Below, one piece after another: positions 38,401 to 43,530 of a stretch of DNA of 64,000 nt. The notes beneath the pieces were generated by a model. That model ran no database searches. It had not been told where the DNA came from and was given only the letters and a program-made list of their open reading frames with translations. The first letter of the stretch is position 1; the number at the start of each line of letters is the position of its first letter. The translations under genes were made by a program, and so were the position numbers. Where the stretch lies: contig DF239041.1 in assembly GCA_000507305.1 (NCBI GenBank), positions 194,744 to 258,743 of the forward strand, written 5' to 3'. This stretch comes from Breviolum minutum Mf 1.05b.01. Taxonomy: Eukaryota; Sar; Dinophyceae; Suessiales; Symbiodiniaceae.

Positions 38401-39802
38401 TCCCAAGGGTGACTGGAAGAGAGGTGTTGGAAGTGCTCAAAGGGTCGGACACCCGTCGATTCCGTGTTCAGGTTGAGAACAAGTATTGGGGTCCTCTGAC
38501 ATGGACACCCAAGCGTGTCAGAGCCATTCAGGGGCATTGTGAAGTGCTTTTGAAGAAGTGCACCATCAGTGGGTTGGTGAAAGAGATCTATTCCCTCGAC
38601 CCTGATGTGAATCCATCCAACTTGGAGGCCCGAAAGCACATGGCTCGCACCAACCTCAGTCCGGATCAATCGAGGTGCTCCAACACATTTCCCCGCGTTC
38701 TCTACCACACCAGCGACTATGGTGGCTGAAACAGCTCGGACGGCGCATTGGGTGTCCGCCGGAATGCTGCACCAACTGGAACGTTATCAGGGTGAATGAA
38801 GATCTTTGCTGCACAGTGGACGCGAAGACGAAGGTCGCTGACCGTGGCTATGGCGTTGCTACCTTTGGCATTCTCACAAAAGATGGGCTTCGCAACACAA
38901 CATTGACACGCTGTGGTCCTATTTCTGGTCGCGTCCAAGGTTTCGCTCATACAAGCCATATACTGTTGCAATAGCACAAGACGTTCGTTGTTGGGGATCA
39001 CGGATGGCCGCGGGAAGGCACTGATGGATCGAGCGGTGGTTGAGGCCTCCTCTCTTCCTGTCTCTTTCTTTTCTCACAGAGTATCTACTATTTATGTAAT
39101 CTACTCTAGTCTAAGTCTAACCTAATCCTATCGTTCTATCCTTTTACCTATCTGTTACGACTTCTGCCTGTAATCTATCTATCCATGTTTTTTTCTCATC
39201 TATTTTTTTGTCTTCCGAAGCACCTACCTATCTATCCTTCTATCTATCTAGCTATCTACGTGCGTTTCCTTCTCACTCAATGATCTATCTATCGATTTAT
39301 CCATCTGTTTTTGTTTCTCATTATTTGGATTTGTATATATAAATACATGTACCTAATCTCTTCAACCTATCAACGCTTTTCGAGGCACATCCCTCCGAAA
39401 GTGGCCCGAATCCTTCATGTTTTCCTTGTCTTGGTGGTCGGAAAATGGTAGTACTGAGGCAGGTGTAGTAGGTAGTATAGGGGATGCTGGTAGCTAGTGG
39501 CCACTTGGTAGTCGGTAATTCAAAATAGAAAGTAGGTAGACACAGTGAAAACTGACAGTAGGAAAAAAGGTAGAGTAGGTGGGAGGTAGTGGGAGGTCGG
39601 TCGTAGGTATTAGATGGTACCCACTAAAGGCGGTATGTGACAACAATAGTAGTAGTAATTGTAGTAGTAGAGGAGTAGCAGTAGCAGTAGCAGTAGCAGT
39701 AGCAGGAGCAGTAGTAGTAGTAATAGTAGTAGTAATAGTAGTAGTAGTAGTAGTAATAGTAGTAGTAGTAGTAGTAGCAGTAGCAGTAGCAGTAGCAATA
39801 CC

Positions 39803-39833
<31 letters not shown>

Positions 39834-42547
39834 ATAGTAGTAGTAGCAGTAGCATTAGTAGTAGTTACATAGAATAGTAGCAATGAAAAATTTGGCGCAA
39901 TTTTCCTTTTGACATTAAAACCTCTGCAGGGCCTTGCTCCTTCACCTTGCTAACCACACACTCCTTGAAGTGGCCCATTGCAACCTGAGGTGTGGGGGTC
40001 GCCACGGATCACCACACAGTTACTGAGTGCATTGGCGCTTCGCTGCTGTTCCTGATCCACAAACTCGGGGTCTGCAGAAAGCGAGCCTCGCCAGCTGGGT
40101 GCAGTACCACGGCCGCTTGGAGGCCAAGCCATGTGGGGCTTCACTAAACAAGACACGTAGTGAAAATAGTTGGCCTGTCAGAATTTGCTGATCATATTTG
40201 TTCAAAGTTTTCTCAATGCTCCCAGGAGAGTTTGGGGAAATAGAGGGAAATCAACTGCAAGGGGCCGAAAAGGTTGAAAAAAGCAACGCAGACTAATTTA
40301 GAATCGCTTAATCAATCTGCGAAATTAAACTTGTCGATTGGTTTGGGAACCTGATGCAGGAAGAGGAGGCGGTGAAAGCGTCCTGGTGCCTGAACCACCC
40401 ACCCAACCCGAACCACGTCTTTGGACGGGTCGAAGCTTCTGAAGTGAAGTTGCAATTCGTGGAAGCAGGACTCCGCAGAGTCGATTTGCTGTGGCAACAA
40501 AGCGCGCGCCCATCTCGTCCGTCATTGGCATCTCTTCCTTTGCAGCTCCACAAGGATTGCAAGGCGTGCATCGAATCAGCACGCGAAGCATGTTTTCCGA
40601 ACTCCAGAGAGGGTGCGATGATTTTTCCATATTTTTCCAAAAACAAAATACAACCGTGGCTGCTAAATGTCAAAAGCTACAACTCAAAGGGGGGAAGTGG
40701 GTCAAAGCAAACCTGTCGTGGGTTGATGCTTCTATTCGATTGATTCGTTTCTTGCCCACGCTGCAGCTTCTTTCCTCGGTCTGGCACGGTCTGCTTGCAA
40801 GATTATCTGCAGACAATGAAACGGAACTTGTAGCCTGGCTACGAACATATGAGCGTCCCCTCCCATTCTGTTTACACGACAATTATCAGAACATTCCATT
40901 GCGGGAACGAAACACGCCCAGCCCGAACAAACAGAAAACTCCCCGGGAAAAGAAAACACCCTTCCGGGAACAAAAACCCTCCGGGAACAAAAAACACAAT
41001 TCCGGGAAGAAAAACACCCAGGGAACAAAAAACGCCATTCAGGGAACAAAAAACCCGCAGCCCTATTTCTATTTCGATTTTCGGGGGAAATGATCCAAAT
41101 TGACTTGCGCGTATTGTTCAACTGGGTGGCACAAAACCACCAACAAAAGTACCGCATCTTATAGAAACCCACCCTAAAGAGTTGTGAACCACCCTAATGT
41201 TAAGAGTCTTTTCCATAAGAGTCATGGGATCTCAAGTCACTCGTGGGGGCTCGAGATCCAAAAACAGAATCTGCAAAAAACAGTTCCAAACCCTTCTTCT
41301 TTGGAGGTTCCCAGCTGATTCTTAGGGATCCCGTGAAAGAAAGGTCACTTATATATCACCATCCCGAAGGGGGTTACCAGTAGAATTGCCGGGTAGTGAT
41401 TTTTTGTTGGTGATTTTGTTTATGTTTTATTCTTCCAACGTTTATCTTGCCATCGAGACTCGAAACTCCAAGAGGAACAGATCGATGAATTGCATCAACG
41501 CTACGTGGATGAACTACGAAAGGCGAGTCTTGGGGTGAAATCTCGTGGGATCCAACCGGGGGAAGCCTTGGTGGTTTCACCCCGGAAGCCTAAACCATGG
41601 GAACCTGAGAACCGCACCCCCTCAAAAATCATGTTCCGACCCATCATTTTTAGGTTTTTTATGTCAATCTTCGGGAGTGTAACCCTTAAAGAGGGAAGGT
41701 TGTTTTTTTTGGCGGACTGAAATGAAAGGGGAGTTCTTGGGAGGGCGCAAACAGCGGTAATAACCCATTAGAAGAGGTTTGCCTGATGTTTTTTCTCAGG
41801 AGATACAGCAACAATGACGCCTTTAAGGAAGATATGTTAGATCTACCCAAACGTATAATATAGGGATCTGTTACTGAGTCGCGGGGGTAGATCCGAGAGA
41901 TACGTTTTACAAGGCCCGTGTTCTTTTGGTAATTCCCCAAAATTCCAGGATCAAAACGATTCCTACTTCGAGGGTCATCCCAGGACGTAACGCAAGTGGT
42001 TAATAACTTTGGTTACTAAGCCCCCTAAGTAGGGTTGTTCCCCTTCCAAACGGCCCTTTCATGGCTTATAAACACGGGGTCCACTATAAGAACCTTGTTA
42101 CATGGGAAAATCAACCCTAAAGATTGACAGGTACTGTCCCTTCGTGATGTAAGGTTTCTCCTATTCTTTAGGGTTGTTTCAGGTGATTATGGCAAACCCT
42201 GAAACAAGGGTTACTAACTACTTACTAACTGGGATGATCCTCCAAGTAAGGGTAATATTTCATGACCAAATTATAAGCGGTGTTTTTCTCACTTGTTTGG
42301 TTGGATTTTTTCACCCCACACGGAATGTCACTCATCACGCCCCCTCGGAACTACGGATTCGCAACAAAAATGATGTCACGGTACCCATCACCCCCCCGTG
42401 AAAGTTCCCACGGCGCAGATCTACGACGAGTGGAAGGATCCCTTCTTAGCTGCTCGCGCCAAGACCATGGAAGCGCAAGGGGAAGCGGCCAAGGTGTCGC
42501 GGGGATGGTTGGGATGGGATGGTTGCTTCACCCATGGTTTGAATTAA
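14457..42547 (+). CDS. DGAT2: diacylglycerol O-acyltransferase type 2 gene (13 exons)
   Basis: Transfers a fatty acyl group from acyl-CoA to diacylglycerol to make triacylglycerol, the last step of storage-lipid synthesis, at the ER and lipid-droplet surface (known for the family). Thirteen exons join in frame with no stop and give about 302 residues: YFP motif, catalytic HPHG block, ISMGAxxNFATE, the IFREYLL block, GGxxES, RKGFVK, LVP-VFSFGE, VGKPIYV and ELHQRYVDELRK, all in family order. Family members are usually 330-390 residues, so the N-terminal membrane region is probably in unseen upstream exons. Introns run from 0.34 to 6.6 kb. Donors are GC in introns 1, 2, 7, 8 and 12 and GT in the others I could place; acceptors are AG|G except the last. 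The monoacylglycerol or wax-ester synthase relatives share these motifs, so the exact acyl acceptor is inferred. Confidence 0.95.
15466..15608. repeat. FB-E foldback copy
   Basis: In DGAT2 intron 1. Family definition: CAGGTACCTAAAATGGAGG, TACTGAACCTTATAGCCGG, TTTTGGGGGTGGGTTT, CCCTTACATAAGCCGTA, TACAGCTTATATAGGTGAGG, ATTCCTCCATTTTAGGTACC, TGAAATGTTTGGTG. Confidence 0.75.
15798..15886. repeat. FB-D left half
   Basis: Truncated after the CACCAATTTGG block, where FB-P begins directly; probably one element broken by the other. Confidence 0.6.
15885..15985. repeat. FB-P foldback copy
   Basis: Family definition: GGTGTTTCCGAAAATAGGGG, TACCCCCAAATCATCCATTT, TAATAGGGTTTTCCATTATA, AACCATCCATTTTGGGGTAC and GAAACACC. 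In intron 1, about 80 bp before exon 2. Confidence 0.75.
16062..16142 (+). CDS. DGAT2: DGAT2 exon 2 (YFP and HPHG motifs)
   Basis: 27 codons: AYFPMSLTRTAKLD then PKRNYIFGYHPHG. The His of HPHG (16131-16133) is the family's proposed catalytic residue. Acceptor CCGAG|GCC and GC donor GGA|GCCACT, phase 0 at both ends. Confidence 0.95.
16228..16325. repeat. FB-A foldback copy
   Basis: In intron 2, 86 bp after the donor; both inverted ends intact. Confidence 0.9.
16425..16529. repeat. FB-A foldback copy, diverged
   Basis: Second copy in intron 2, 99 bp after the previous one. The left end reads GGTGGTGGCAACTCAAATAT and the core is changed to TGATCCAATTTGACGAGCAT, a subfamily also seen at 19709 and 22236. 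Confidence 0.8.
17159..17213 (+). CDS. DGAT2: DGAT2 exon 3
   Basis: Starts after ACCCAG with VISMGACCNFATEA, directly continuing HPHG. The right border is uncertain: GT at 17214 gives the right phase for exon 4, while GC at 17198 does not. Confidence 0.85.
17320..17573. repeat. FB-J foldback, doubly palindromic
   Basis: Family definition: AAGGTGGGCCCC-AAAAAACAGTTATAAGTGGGG ... CCACTTATAACTGGGC-GGGTCCACCTT. Inside this copy a second palindrome is present (CCTGGAACCCCAAACAACC with its mirror GGTTGGCCTTGGGGTTCCAGG around ATTTATAAATGG). Lies in intron 3. Confidence 0.85.
17969..18033 (+). CDS. DGAT2: DGAT2 exon 4
   Basis: TTCAG|GC acceptor; encodes AVTVGFPENQPAIRMGLAYG, matching the family segment in which F-P-G-I-R-P is followed by L-A. 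Ends at an AGG shared with the intron end, so the splice point can shift by one base. Confidence 0.8.
18185..18306. repeat. FB-D copy
   Basis: In intron 4; the right terminus has decayed. Confidence 0.6.
18848..18970. repeat. FB-F foldback copy
   Basis: Family definition: CCCTGAAACTAACATAGCCC, CTGAAAATCATGGTTGGAAG, ACGATTTTCCTTTTGG, then GGCCTATTTTCAGGGGCTAT and GTTAGTTTCAGGGAGTGT. In intron 4. Confidence 0.65.
19709..19817. repeat. FB-A foldback copy
   Basis: In intron 4; diverged-core subfamily. Confidence 0.85.
19925..20031. repeat. FB-K foldback copy abutting a splice acceptor
   Basis: Family definition: TTGGATGTCC-GGAAGTTAGTAA ... GGTTATAACCTAC ... TTACTAACTTCC-GGACATCCAAG, some copies with GATCCTAACTTC-GTCCCGGGACATCC. 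This copy ends CGCGTCCAAG, and the next bases TAG are the acceptor of DGAT2 exon 5. Confidence 0.75.
20034..20129 (+). CDS. DGAT2: DGAT2 exon 5
   Basis: Encodes IPIFREYLLGLGVNSVSKES followed by a GNFRRGPGAS segment: the PxxRExxxxxG...VS block of the family. GT donor at 20130 in phase 0 (GC at 20133 is the alternative). The acceptor is built at the end of FB-K. Confidence 0.92.
20138..20255. repeat. FB-O repeat copy
   Basis: Family definition: GCGACCGAAAACACGACC, CCCCCAAAAG, then GGAAATC-CCGGCGATTTCAGGG and AATCTAGGTTGGTGAAATAT, TATAATTTGGCCAG. Begins a few bases after the exon 5 donor. Confidence 0.6.
20393..20510. repeat. FB-C foldback copy
   Basis: Family definition: CTACTGTTGATGGTTCAGAA (or GATGGAAGAA), ATCCTGCACCAGTTGAGGTT, GGTAGTTCATCCCATTATTT, TACATCCCAGG, then the mirror GCAGGATTTCTGAACCATCAACAGTAG. 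In intron 5. Confidence 0.8.
20526..20632. repeat. FB-D copy
   Basis: In intron 5, 15 bp after FB-C; right end lost. Confidence 0.65.
20755..21062 (+). CDS. coding-like block nested in DGAT2 intron 5, basic C-terminus
   Basis: Open after a TTATTCAG acceptor-like site to TAA at 21060-21062, about 100 codons with strong G/C third positions. Helical, charged middle (LRSKLHKAEYQINSLFRRG) and a very basic tail (KPKPTPKRKRRLRRRP). It cannot be part of DGAT2, because exons 5 and 6 join without it. It may be the last exon of a nested gene, or a retrocopy or mobile-element fragment. No family recognised. Confidence 0.45.
21823..21841 (+). CDS. DGAT2: DGAT2 exon 6, 19-nt microexon
   Basis: VMIVIG plus the first base of the next Gly codon, the strand leading into the GGxxE block. 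Acceptor GAG|GTG and donor GGAG|GTGCGT. An upstream acceptor at 21787 would lengthen it by 11 residues unlike the family, so the short form is preferred. Confidence 0.8.
21894..22005. repeat. FB-F copy
   Basis: In intron 6; left half decayed, right half ends GTTTCAGGGAG. Confidence 0.5.
22236..22342. repeat. FB-A foldback copy
   Basis: In intron 6; CCTAGGCGGTTGTTTCAATC start, diverged core. Confidence 0.8.
22714..22855. repeat. FB-E foldback copy
   Basis: In intron 6; all family blocks present. Confidence 0.8.
23383..23508. repeat. (TAC)n microsatellite
   Basis: About 40 near-perfect ACT/TAC units in intron 6. Stop-free in some frames, so it produces spurious poly-Thr and poly-Ser reading frames. 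Confidence 0.97.
24072..24133 (+). CDS. DGAT2: DGAT2 exon 7
   Basis: TTGACAG|GT acceptor. Completes the Gly-Gly-Ala and reads ARESLETAPGSYKLILDNRK, the GGxxES block and the start of the RKGFVK block. GC donor (AAG|GCATGG), phase 0. Confidence 0.93.
24276..24345. repeat. FB-B left half
   Basis: In the short intron 7 (343 bp). Full-family definition is given at 1761. Confidence 0.6.
24477..24521 (+). CDS. DGAT2: DGAT2 exon 8
   Basis: 15 codons, GFVKMALQKGASLVP, the heart of the acyltransferase signature. Acceptor CGCAAG|GGC and GC donor CCA|GCCGCC. Confidence 0.95.
24885..24985. repeat. FB-F copy
   Basis: In intron 8; opposite orientation relative to 18848 (CTTCCAACCATCATTTTCAC toward the right end). 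Confidence 0.55.
25043..25118. repeat. FB-C short copy
   Basis: 76 bp, with GATGGAAGAAATCC ends and most of the centre deleted; intron 8. Confidence 0.8.
25250..25650 (+). pseudogene. coding-like block nested in DGAT2 intron 8, one frame change
   Basis: A strongly coding frame runs from about 25250 to TGA at 25469-25471 (containing MEGQELQTLLVTGRQATDQ). A second frame, equally rich in G/C third positions, runs from about 25455 to an AAG|GTGGGT donor-like site at 25640 (MTMDSLEDKLRQVSASFSQY, then AEAAQFDSIVTEMDG). A single indel would join them. The second part looks helical and may form a coiled coil. The left part also has a good-looking - strand frame. No family recognised. Confidence 0.4.
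26241..26351. repeat. FB-C foldback copy
   Basis: In intron 8; left end worn, right end ACCATCAACAGTAG. Confidence 0.75.
26577..26681. repeat. FB-P foldback copy, inverted
   Basis: Reverse complement of the copy at 15885. It ends about 20 bp before the exon 9 acceptor. Confidence 0.8.
26703..26784 (+). CDS. DGAT2: DGAT2 exon 9 (FGE motif)
   Basis: VFSFGETDLFGVFASSRFRR then MQYLVAG. Completes VPxxxFGE with exon 8. Acceptor TTGAG|GTG; GT donor at 26785 in phase 1. A longer open frame surrounds it and is not the exon. Confidence 0.93.
27190..27322. repeat. FB-K copy
   Basis: In intron 9; right end ACTAACTTCCAGCAGGACAC. Confidence 0.65.
27603..27690. repeat. FB-C left half
   Basis: In intron 9; stops after TTTATACATCCCA without the mirror end. 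Confidence 0.65.
27843..27905. repeat. FB-D fragment
   Basis: Left part only (CTTGGATTTGTTTAAGGTGA to the CCATGGTAAATCACC block). Confidence 0.55.
28206..28295. repeat. FB-G foldback copy
   Basis: CTCTGGTAAACTAACATGGC ... GAAGATGTATTTCCAAT ... ATTTCATTGCCAGG; weak relative of the clearer copy at 62272. Confidence 0.5.
28511..28618. repeat. FB-M repeat copy
   Basis: Centre reads TTTCATAAACCACGAAATCA; ends with the GTGTGGCTCAAAT tail. Confidence 0.7.
28975..29105. repeat. FB-D copy
   Basis: Ends GCAAATCCAAGAACACC, directly followed by FB-K. Confidence 0.7.
29101..29226. repeat. FB-K foldback copy
   Basis: Both ends intact (TTGGATGTCCCAGGAAGTTA and TAACTTCCTGCGACATCCAA), flanked on each side by FB-D. 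Confidence 0.8.
29234..29342. repeat. FB-D copy
   Basis: Very similar to the copy at 28975. The FB-K between the two suggests an FB-D/FB-K/FB-D composite or a local duplication. Confidence 0.75.
29532..29657. repeat. FB-F foldback copy
   Basis: Most complete member of the family here; intron 9. Confidence 0.8.
30090..30466 (+). pseudogene. coding-like block nested in DGAT2 intron 9
   Basis: Open from ATG at 30102 to TGA at 30381-30383 with a coding texture: an Ala/Arg helix (LAWRAAALIAAIQRTTFD), then ATELHLSRDESAQTVVLPRE and a charged tail. After the stop, a second frame (30396-30466, MLTMILFTMLFDRQELL) ends at a CAG|GTATGG donor-like site, so the block may be two parts separated by an indel. 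No family recognised. Confidence 0.4.
31108..31166 (+). CDS. DGAT2: DGAT2 exon 10
   Basis: TCGCAG|GT acceptor. Encodes GVLHRVFGLSRGVMPLRMP, the G-R/H-x-F ... MP-R-P segment before the VGxPI block. GT donor CCT|GTCAGG, phase 0. Confidence 0.88.
31520..31648. repeat. FB-K foldback copy
   Basis: In intron 10; symmetrical ends TTGGATGTCCATGGAAGTTA and TAACTTCCATGGACACCCTA. Confidence 0.8.
31937..32070. repeat. FB-I foldback copy
   Basis: Family definition: TTTCTGGTTCCCTTAATAGG, TGGTAGGT, AATCACCCAATTGGCAATAT, AAGTGGTATATA and the mirror ACCTACCACCTATTAAGGGA, ACCAGAAAC. In intron 10. Confidence 0.85.
32449..32556. repeat. FB-C foldback copy
   Basis: In intron 10; long matching ends CTACTGTTGATGGAAGAAAT and TTTCTTCCATCAACAGTAGT. 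Confidence 0.85.
32590..32691. repeat. FB-F copy
   Basis: TACCCTCCTGGGAACTAACA with its mirror ATGTTAGTTCATTGGAGGGT; intron 10. Confidence 0.7.
33317..33475. repeat. FB-B foldback copy
   Basis: In intron 10; ends CTTGGAGGATCATCCCATGA and CGGGATGATCCTGCAAG. Confidence 0.85.
33585..33700. repeat. FB-N foldback copy
   Basis: Family definition: CAAAAATTGAA-GGACCTTCC, CAATGGACCCCTAACTAAG ... GGTTTAGGGGTCCGTTCAGT, AGGTCCTGTTGGAGATTTCT. Confidence 0.75.
33817..33911. repeat. FB-A foldback copy
   Basis: In intron 10; standard core, right end CACCAACTG. Confidence 0.88.
33960..34742 (+). pseudogene. coding-like block nested in DGAT2 intron 10, frame-broken
   Basis: Three + strand frames take turns. 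About 34000-34133 reads ASEQEVRFGAVALGSSGRN. About 34030-34243 reads ALELLLWEAVVEMLPPRLF. About 34240-34641 is the most protein-like (FEIGGQVVLTEDGWSSYKYV, later KHESIDDVATAWKDYG). A 207-codon frame across the whole block has a Cys/Arg-rich shadow composition and is rejected. It ends 74 bp before DGAT2 exon 11. This looks like an intronless insertion with indels. No family recognised. Confidence 0.4.
34817..34876 (+). CDS. DGAT2: DGAT2 exon 11
   Basis: 20 codons, VQSIVGKPIYVDKAVPDPTQ, the VVGxPI block that follows the MP-R segment. Acceptor ATTAG|GTG and donor CAG|GTGCGA, phase 0. Confidence 0.95.
35178..35294. repeat. FB-D copy
   Basis: In intron 11; ends GCAAATCCAA. Confidence 0.7.
36690..36812. 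repeat. FB-N foldback copy
   Basis: Second member; GACCTTACCAATGGACCCCT with mirror AGGGGTCCATTCACTGGGTC. Confidence 0.75.
36978..37112. repeat. FB-D copy
   Basis: In intron 11; full length, right end GCAAATGTTCCAAG. Confidence 0.75.
37488..37799 (+). pseudogene. acidic coding-like block nested in DGAT2 intron 11
   Basis: Open to TGA at 37797. Acidic, low-complexity composition (GPQVDEEFAKEKKEDEGPSN, then TTSGSELEAQNLDEY), resembling linkers of multidomain proteins. It lies about 0.5 kb upstream of the Tpt1-like fragment and may belong to the same decayed element, but the link is not shown by frame. Confidence 0.35.
38163..38740 (+). pseudogene. tRNA 2'-phosphotransferase (Tpt1/KptA)-like fragment, frame-broken
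   Basis: The family removes the 2'-phosphate left at tRNA splice junctions by transferring it to NAD+. The frame 38298-38729 reads HEEDLSVDFDMLVLFLQ, then VTGREVLEVLKGSDTRRFRV, KRVRAIQGHCEVLLKK and RVLYHTSDYGG. This matches the family pattern VxxxxxxDxxRFxx ... IRAxQGHS ... VxYHGT. QGHC replaces QGHS and YHTS replaces HGT; the N-terminal LRHG motif is not seen. A Ser/Asp-rich acidic segment (38163-38294) lies just upstream in another frame and ends in TGA at 38292. The right part continues in another frame after TGA at 38727. At least two indels make it a probable pseudogene; it lies on the sense strand of DGAT2 intron 11. Confidence 0.6.
38741..38974 (+). pseudogene. continuation of the Tpt1-like block, shifted frame
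   Basis: Frame ending at TAA/TAG 38972-38974 reads LKQLGRRIGCPPECCTNW and TVDAKTKVADRGYGVATFG. LxxLGRRIG would fit the short helix after the family's YHGT motif, but this is too weak to prove continuity. Confidence 0.3.
39180..39312. repeat. (TATC)n-rich tract
   Basis: Imperfect CTATCTATC units mixed with pyrimidine-rich sequence; no coding signal. Confidence 0.8.
39645..39868. repeat. (GTA)n/(GCA)n compound microsatellite
   Basis: About 74 triplets, mainly AGT/GTA with blocks of GTAGCA and scattered GTAATA, in intron 11. Open in all six frames, hence spurious poly-Leu, poly-Val and poly-Thr frames. Confidence 0.97.
40350..40880 (+). pseudogene. coding-like block nested in DGAT2 intron 11
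   Basis: Two overlapping + frames look coding in turn: 40354-40600 (EEEAVKASWCLNHPP, then EASEVKLQFVEAGLRRVDLL) and about 40660-40880 (GGKWVKANLSWVDASIRLIR, then LLARLSADNETELVAWLRTY). A frame change lies between them. The right end runs into the GGGAACAAAA repeat. No family recognised. Confidence 0.35.
40900..41065. repeat. GGGAACAAAA-type minisatellite
   Basis: About eight imperfect units of roughly 16-20 bp built on TTCCGGGAACAAAAAACACC. The opposite strand of related units is visible at about 37210-37280. Confidence 0.85.
41060..41145. repeat. FB-A right-hand fragment
   Basis: Keeps TGATCCAAATTGACTTGCGC and CACAAAACCACCAAC; the left end is replaced by the minisatellite. Confidence 0.65.
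41475..41522 (+). CDS. DGAT2: DGAT2 exon 12
   Basis: 16 codons, EQIDELHQRYVDELRK, the C-terminal helix of the family (compare its usual Y/H-x-x-Y-x-x-L-x-x-L pattern). Acceptor AAGAG|GAA and GC donor AAG|GCGAGT. Confidence 0.95.
41965..42247. repeat. FB-B copy interrupted by another sequence
   Basis: In intron 12. The normal FB-B body stops near 42090 and resumes near 42205. The inserted 110 bp contains its own short inverted repeat (AACCCTAAAG and CTTTAGGGTT). Confidence 0.7.
42419..42547 (+). CDS. DGAT2: DGAT2 exon 13 (C-terminus)
   Basis: GCGCAG acceptor (the only one followed by A). Reads IYDEWKDPFLAARAKTMEAQ then GEAAK, typical of DGAT2 C-termini, and continues to TAA at 42545-42547. 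A GT donor at 42494 (AAG|GTGTCG) could instead splice to a further exon, so the last 17 residues are uncertain. Confidence 0.88.
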   Translation: MYDEWKDPFLAARAKTMEAQGEAAKVSRGWLGWDGCFTHGLN

Positions 42548-42555
42548 GTGCTGCG

Positions 42556-42591
<36 letters not shown>

Positions 42592-42742
42592 GCAACAACA
42601 ACAACAACAACAACAACAACCACAATGACAATGACAATGACAATGACAATGACAACGACAACCACAACCACAACCAGAACAAGAACAAGAACAAGAACAA
42701 GAATACCAAAAACAAGAACCACTACCACAACAACAAGAAAAT
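42556..42742. repeat. compound (CAA)n microsatellite with graded variants
   Basis: Begins 9 bp after the DGAT2 stop. Blocks in order: pure CAA, then AATGAC hexamers, AACGAC, AACCAC, then AACAAG. It lies where the 3' UTR should be, if exon 13 is terminal. Confidence 0.97.
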
Positions 42743-43424
42743 TCACGGATCACCTCGATATGTGTCCGTTAAAAACGGTGTTTTTTGTTTTAACGGCCCC
42801 AAAATGGAAGGGACGTTGATGTTGAGGATGGGTGCCCGGATTTCAATTGAGATGCCAGGATGGATCCGGAGGTTTGGAAACAGCCAAGCTTTAGGGATCC
42901 TTATGGGTTTTTTTGGTACATGGGATGTAGTTATGTTGCTTGGAAAGGGTGACAATAACAGGTTCTTTTTGTTGTTTCTCCGAAAAAAGGTGCATGAAGG
43001 TGGCATTGTACAAAAAACGGTTATGCAATAGCTGGCCGGATTTGTTTGCTCTTTCAATAATTGGACGGTTCGGGTGTGTGCACACCCAAAAAGTGATGCT
43101 TTTTGGTTGGGAAAAATCCTTCAATGGTTCGGGAATATTTTGGGGTGTGCCTATGTAAGTTTTTTTTTTGGCCGATACCGAAGACATCCTACACATTCTC
43201 TCAAAAACGTTCGATGCTTAGGTGAAATGGTGTGGTCCCATGAAATCCCAAGCGAAAAAACCATGAAGAAAGCAGTGACCAGTTGACCGATTTTTTGCTG
43301 CATATATGGGATGTAAAACTATCGAATGTTGATAGGGTTTCGGATTATTTCATAGGCCATGAAATAAAGATACCTGTTCCGGGAAGTCGTTGCAACCTTT
43401 TTTAAAAATGGTGGTTTTTTTTTG

Positions 43425-43449
43425 GATGATGATGATGATGATGATGATA
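43425..43449. repeat. (GAT)n microsatellite
   Basis: Eight GAT/ATG units. Confidence 0.95.
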
Positions 43450-43530
43450 CCTTCCGTTACACTCGGAAACCAAACCTATAAAAATATGGGCGTGAAAACC
43501 TTCCAGTGCCTAGCTGCTAGCTATGAACCA

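Noticed and set aside
39494-39883. Poly-Leu, poly-Val and poly-Thr frames on both strands
   Set aside because: Triplet microsatellite translated in different frames; no flanking coding sequence.
42446-42819. Frames rich in Thr, Leu, Val or Cys over the CAA array
   Set aside because: Microsatellite artefact, although DGAT2 exon 13 lies just upstream in another frame.
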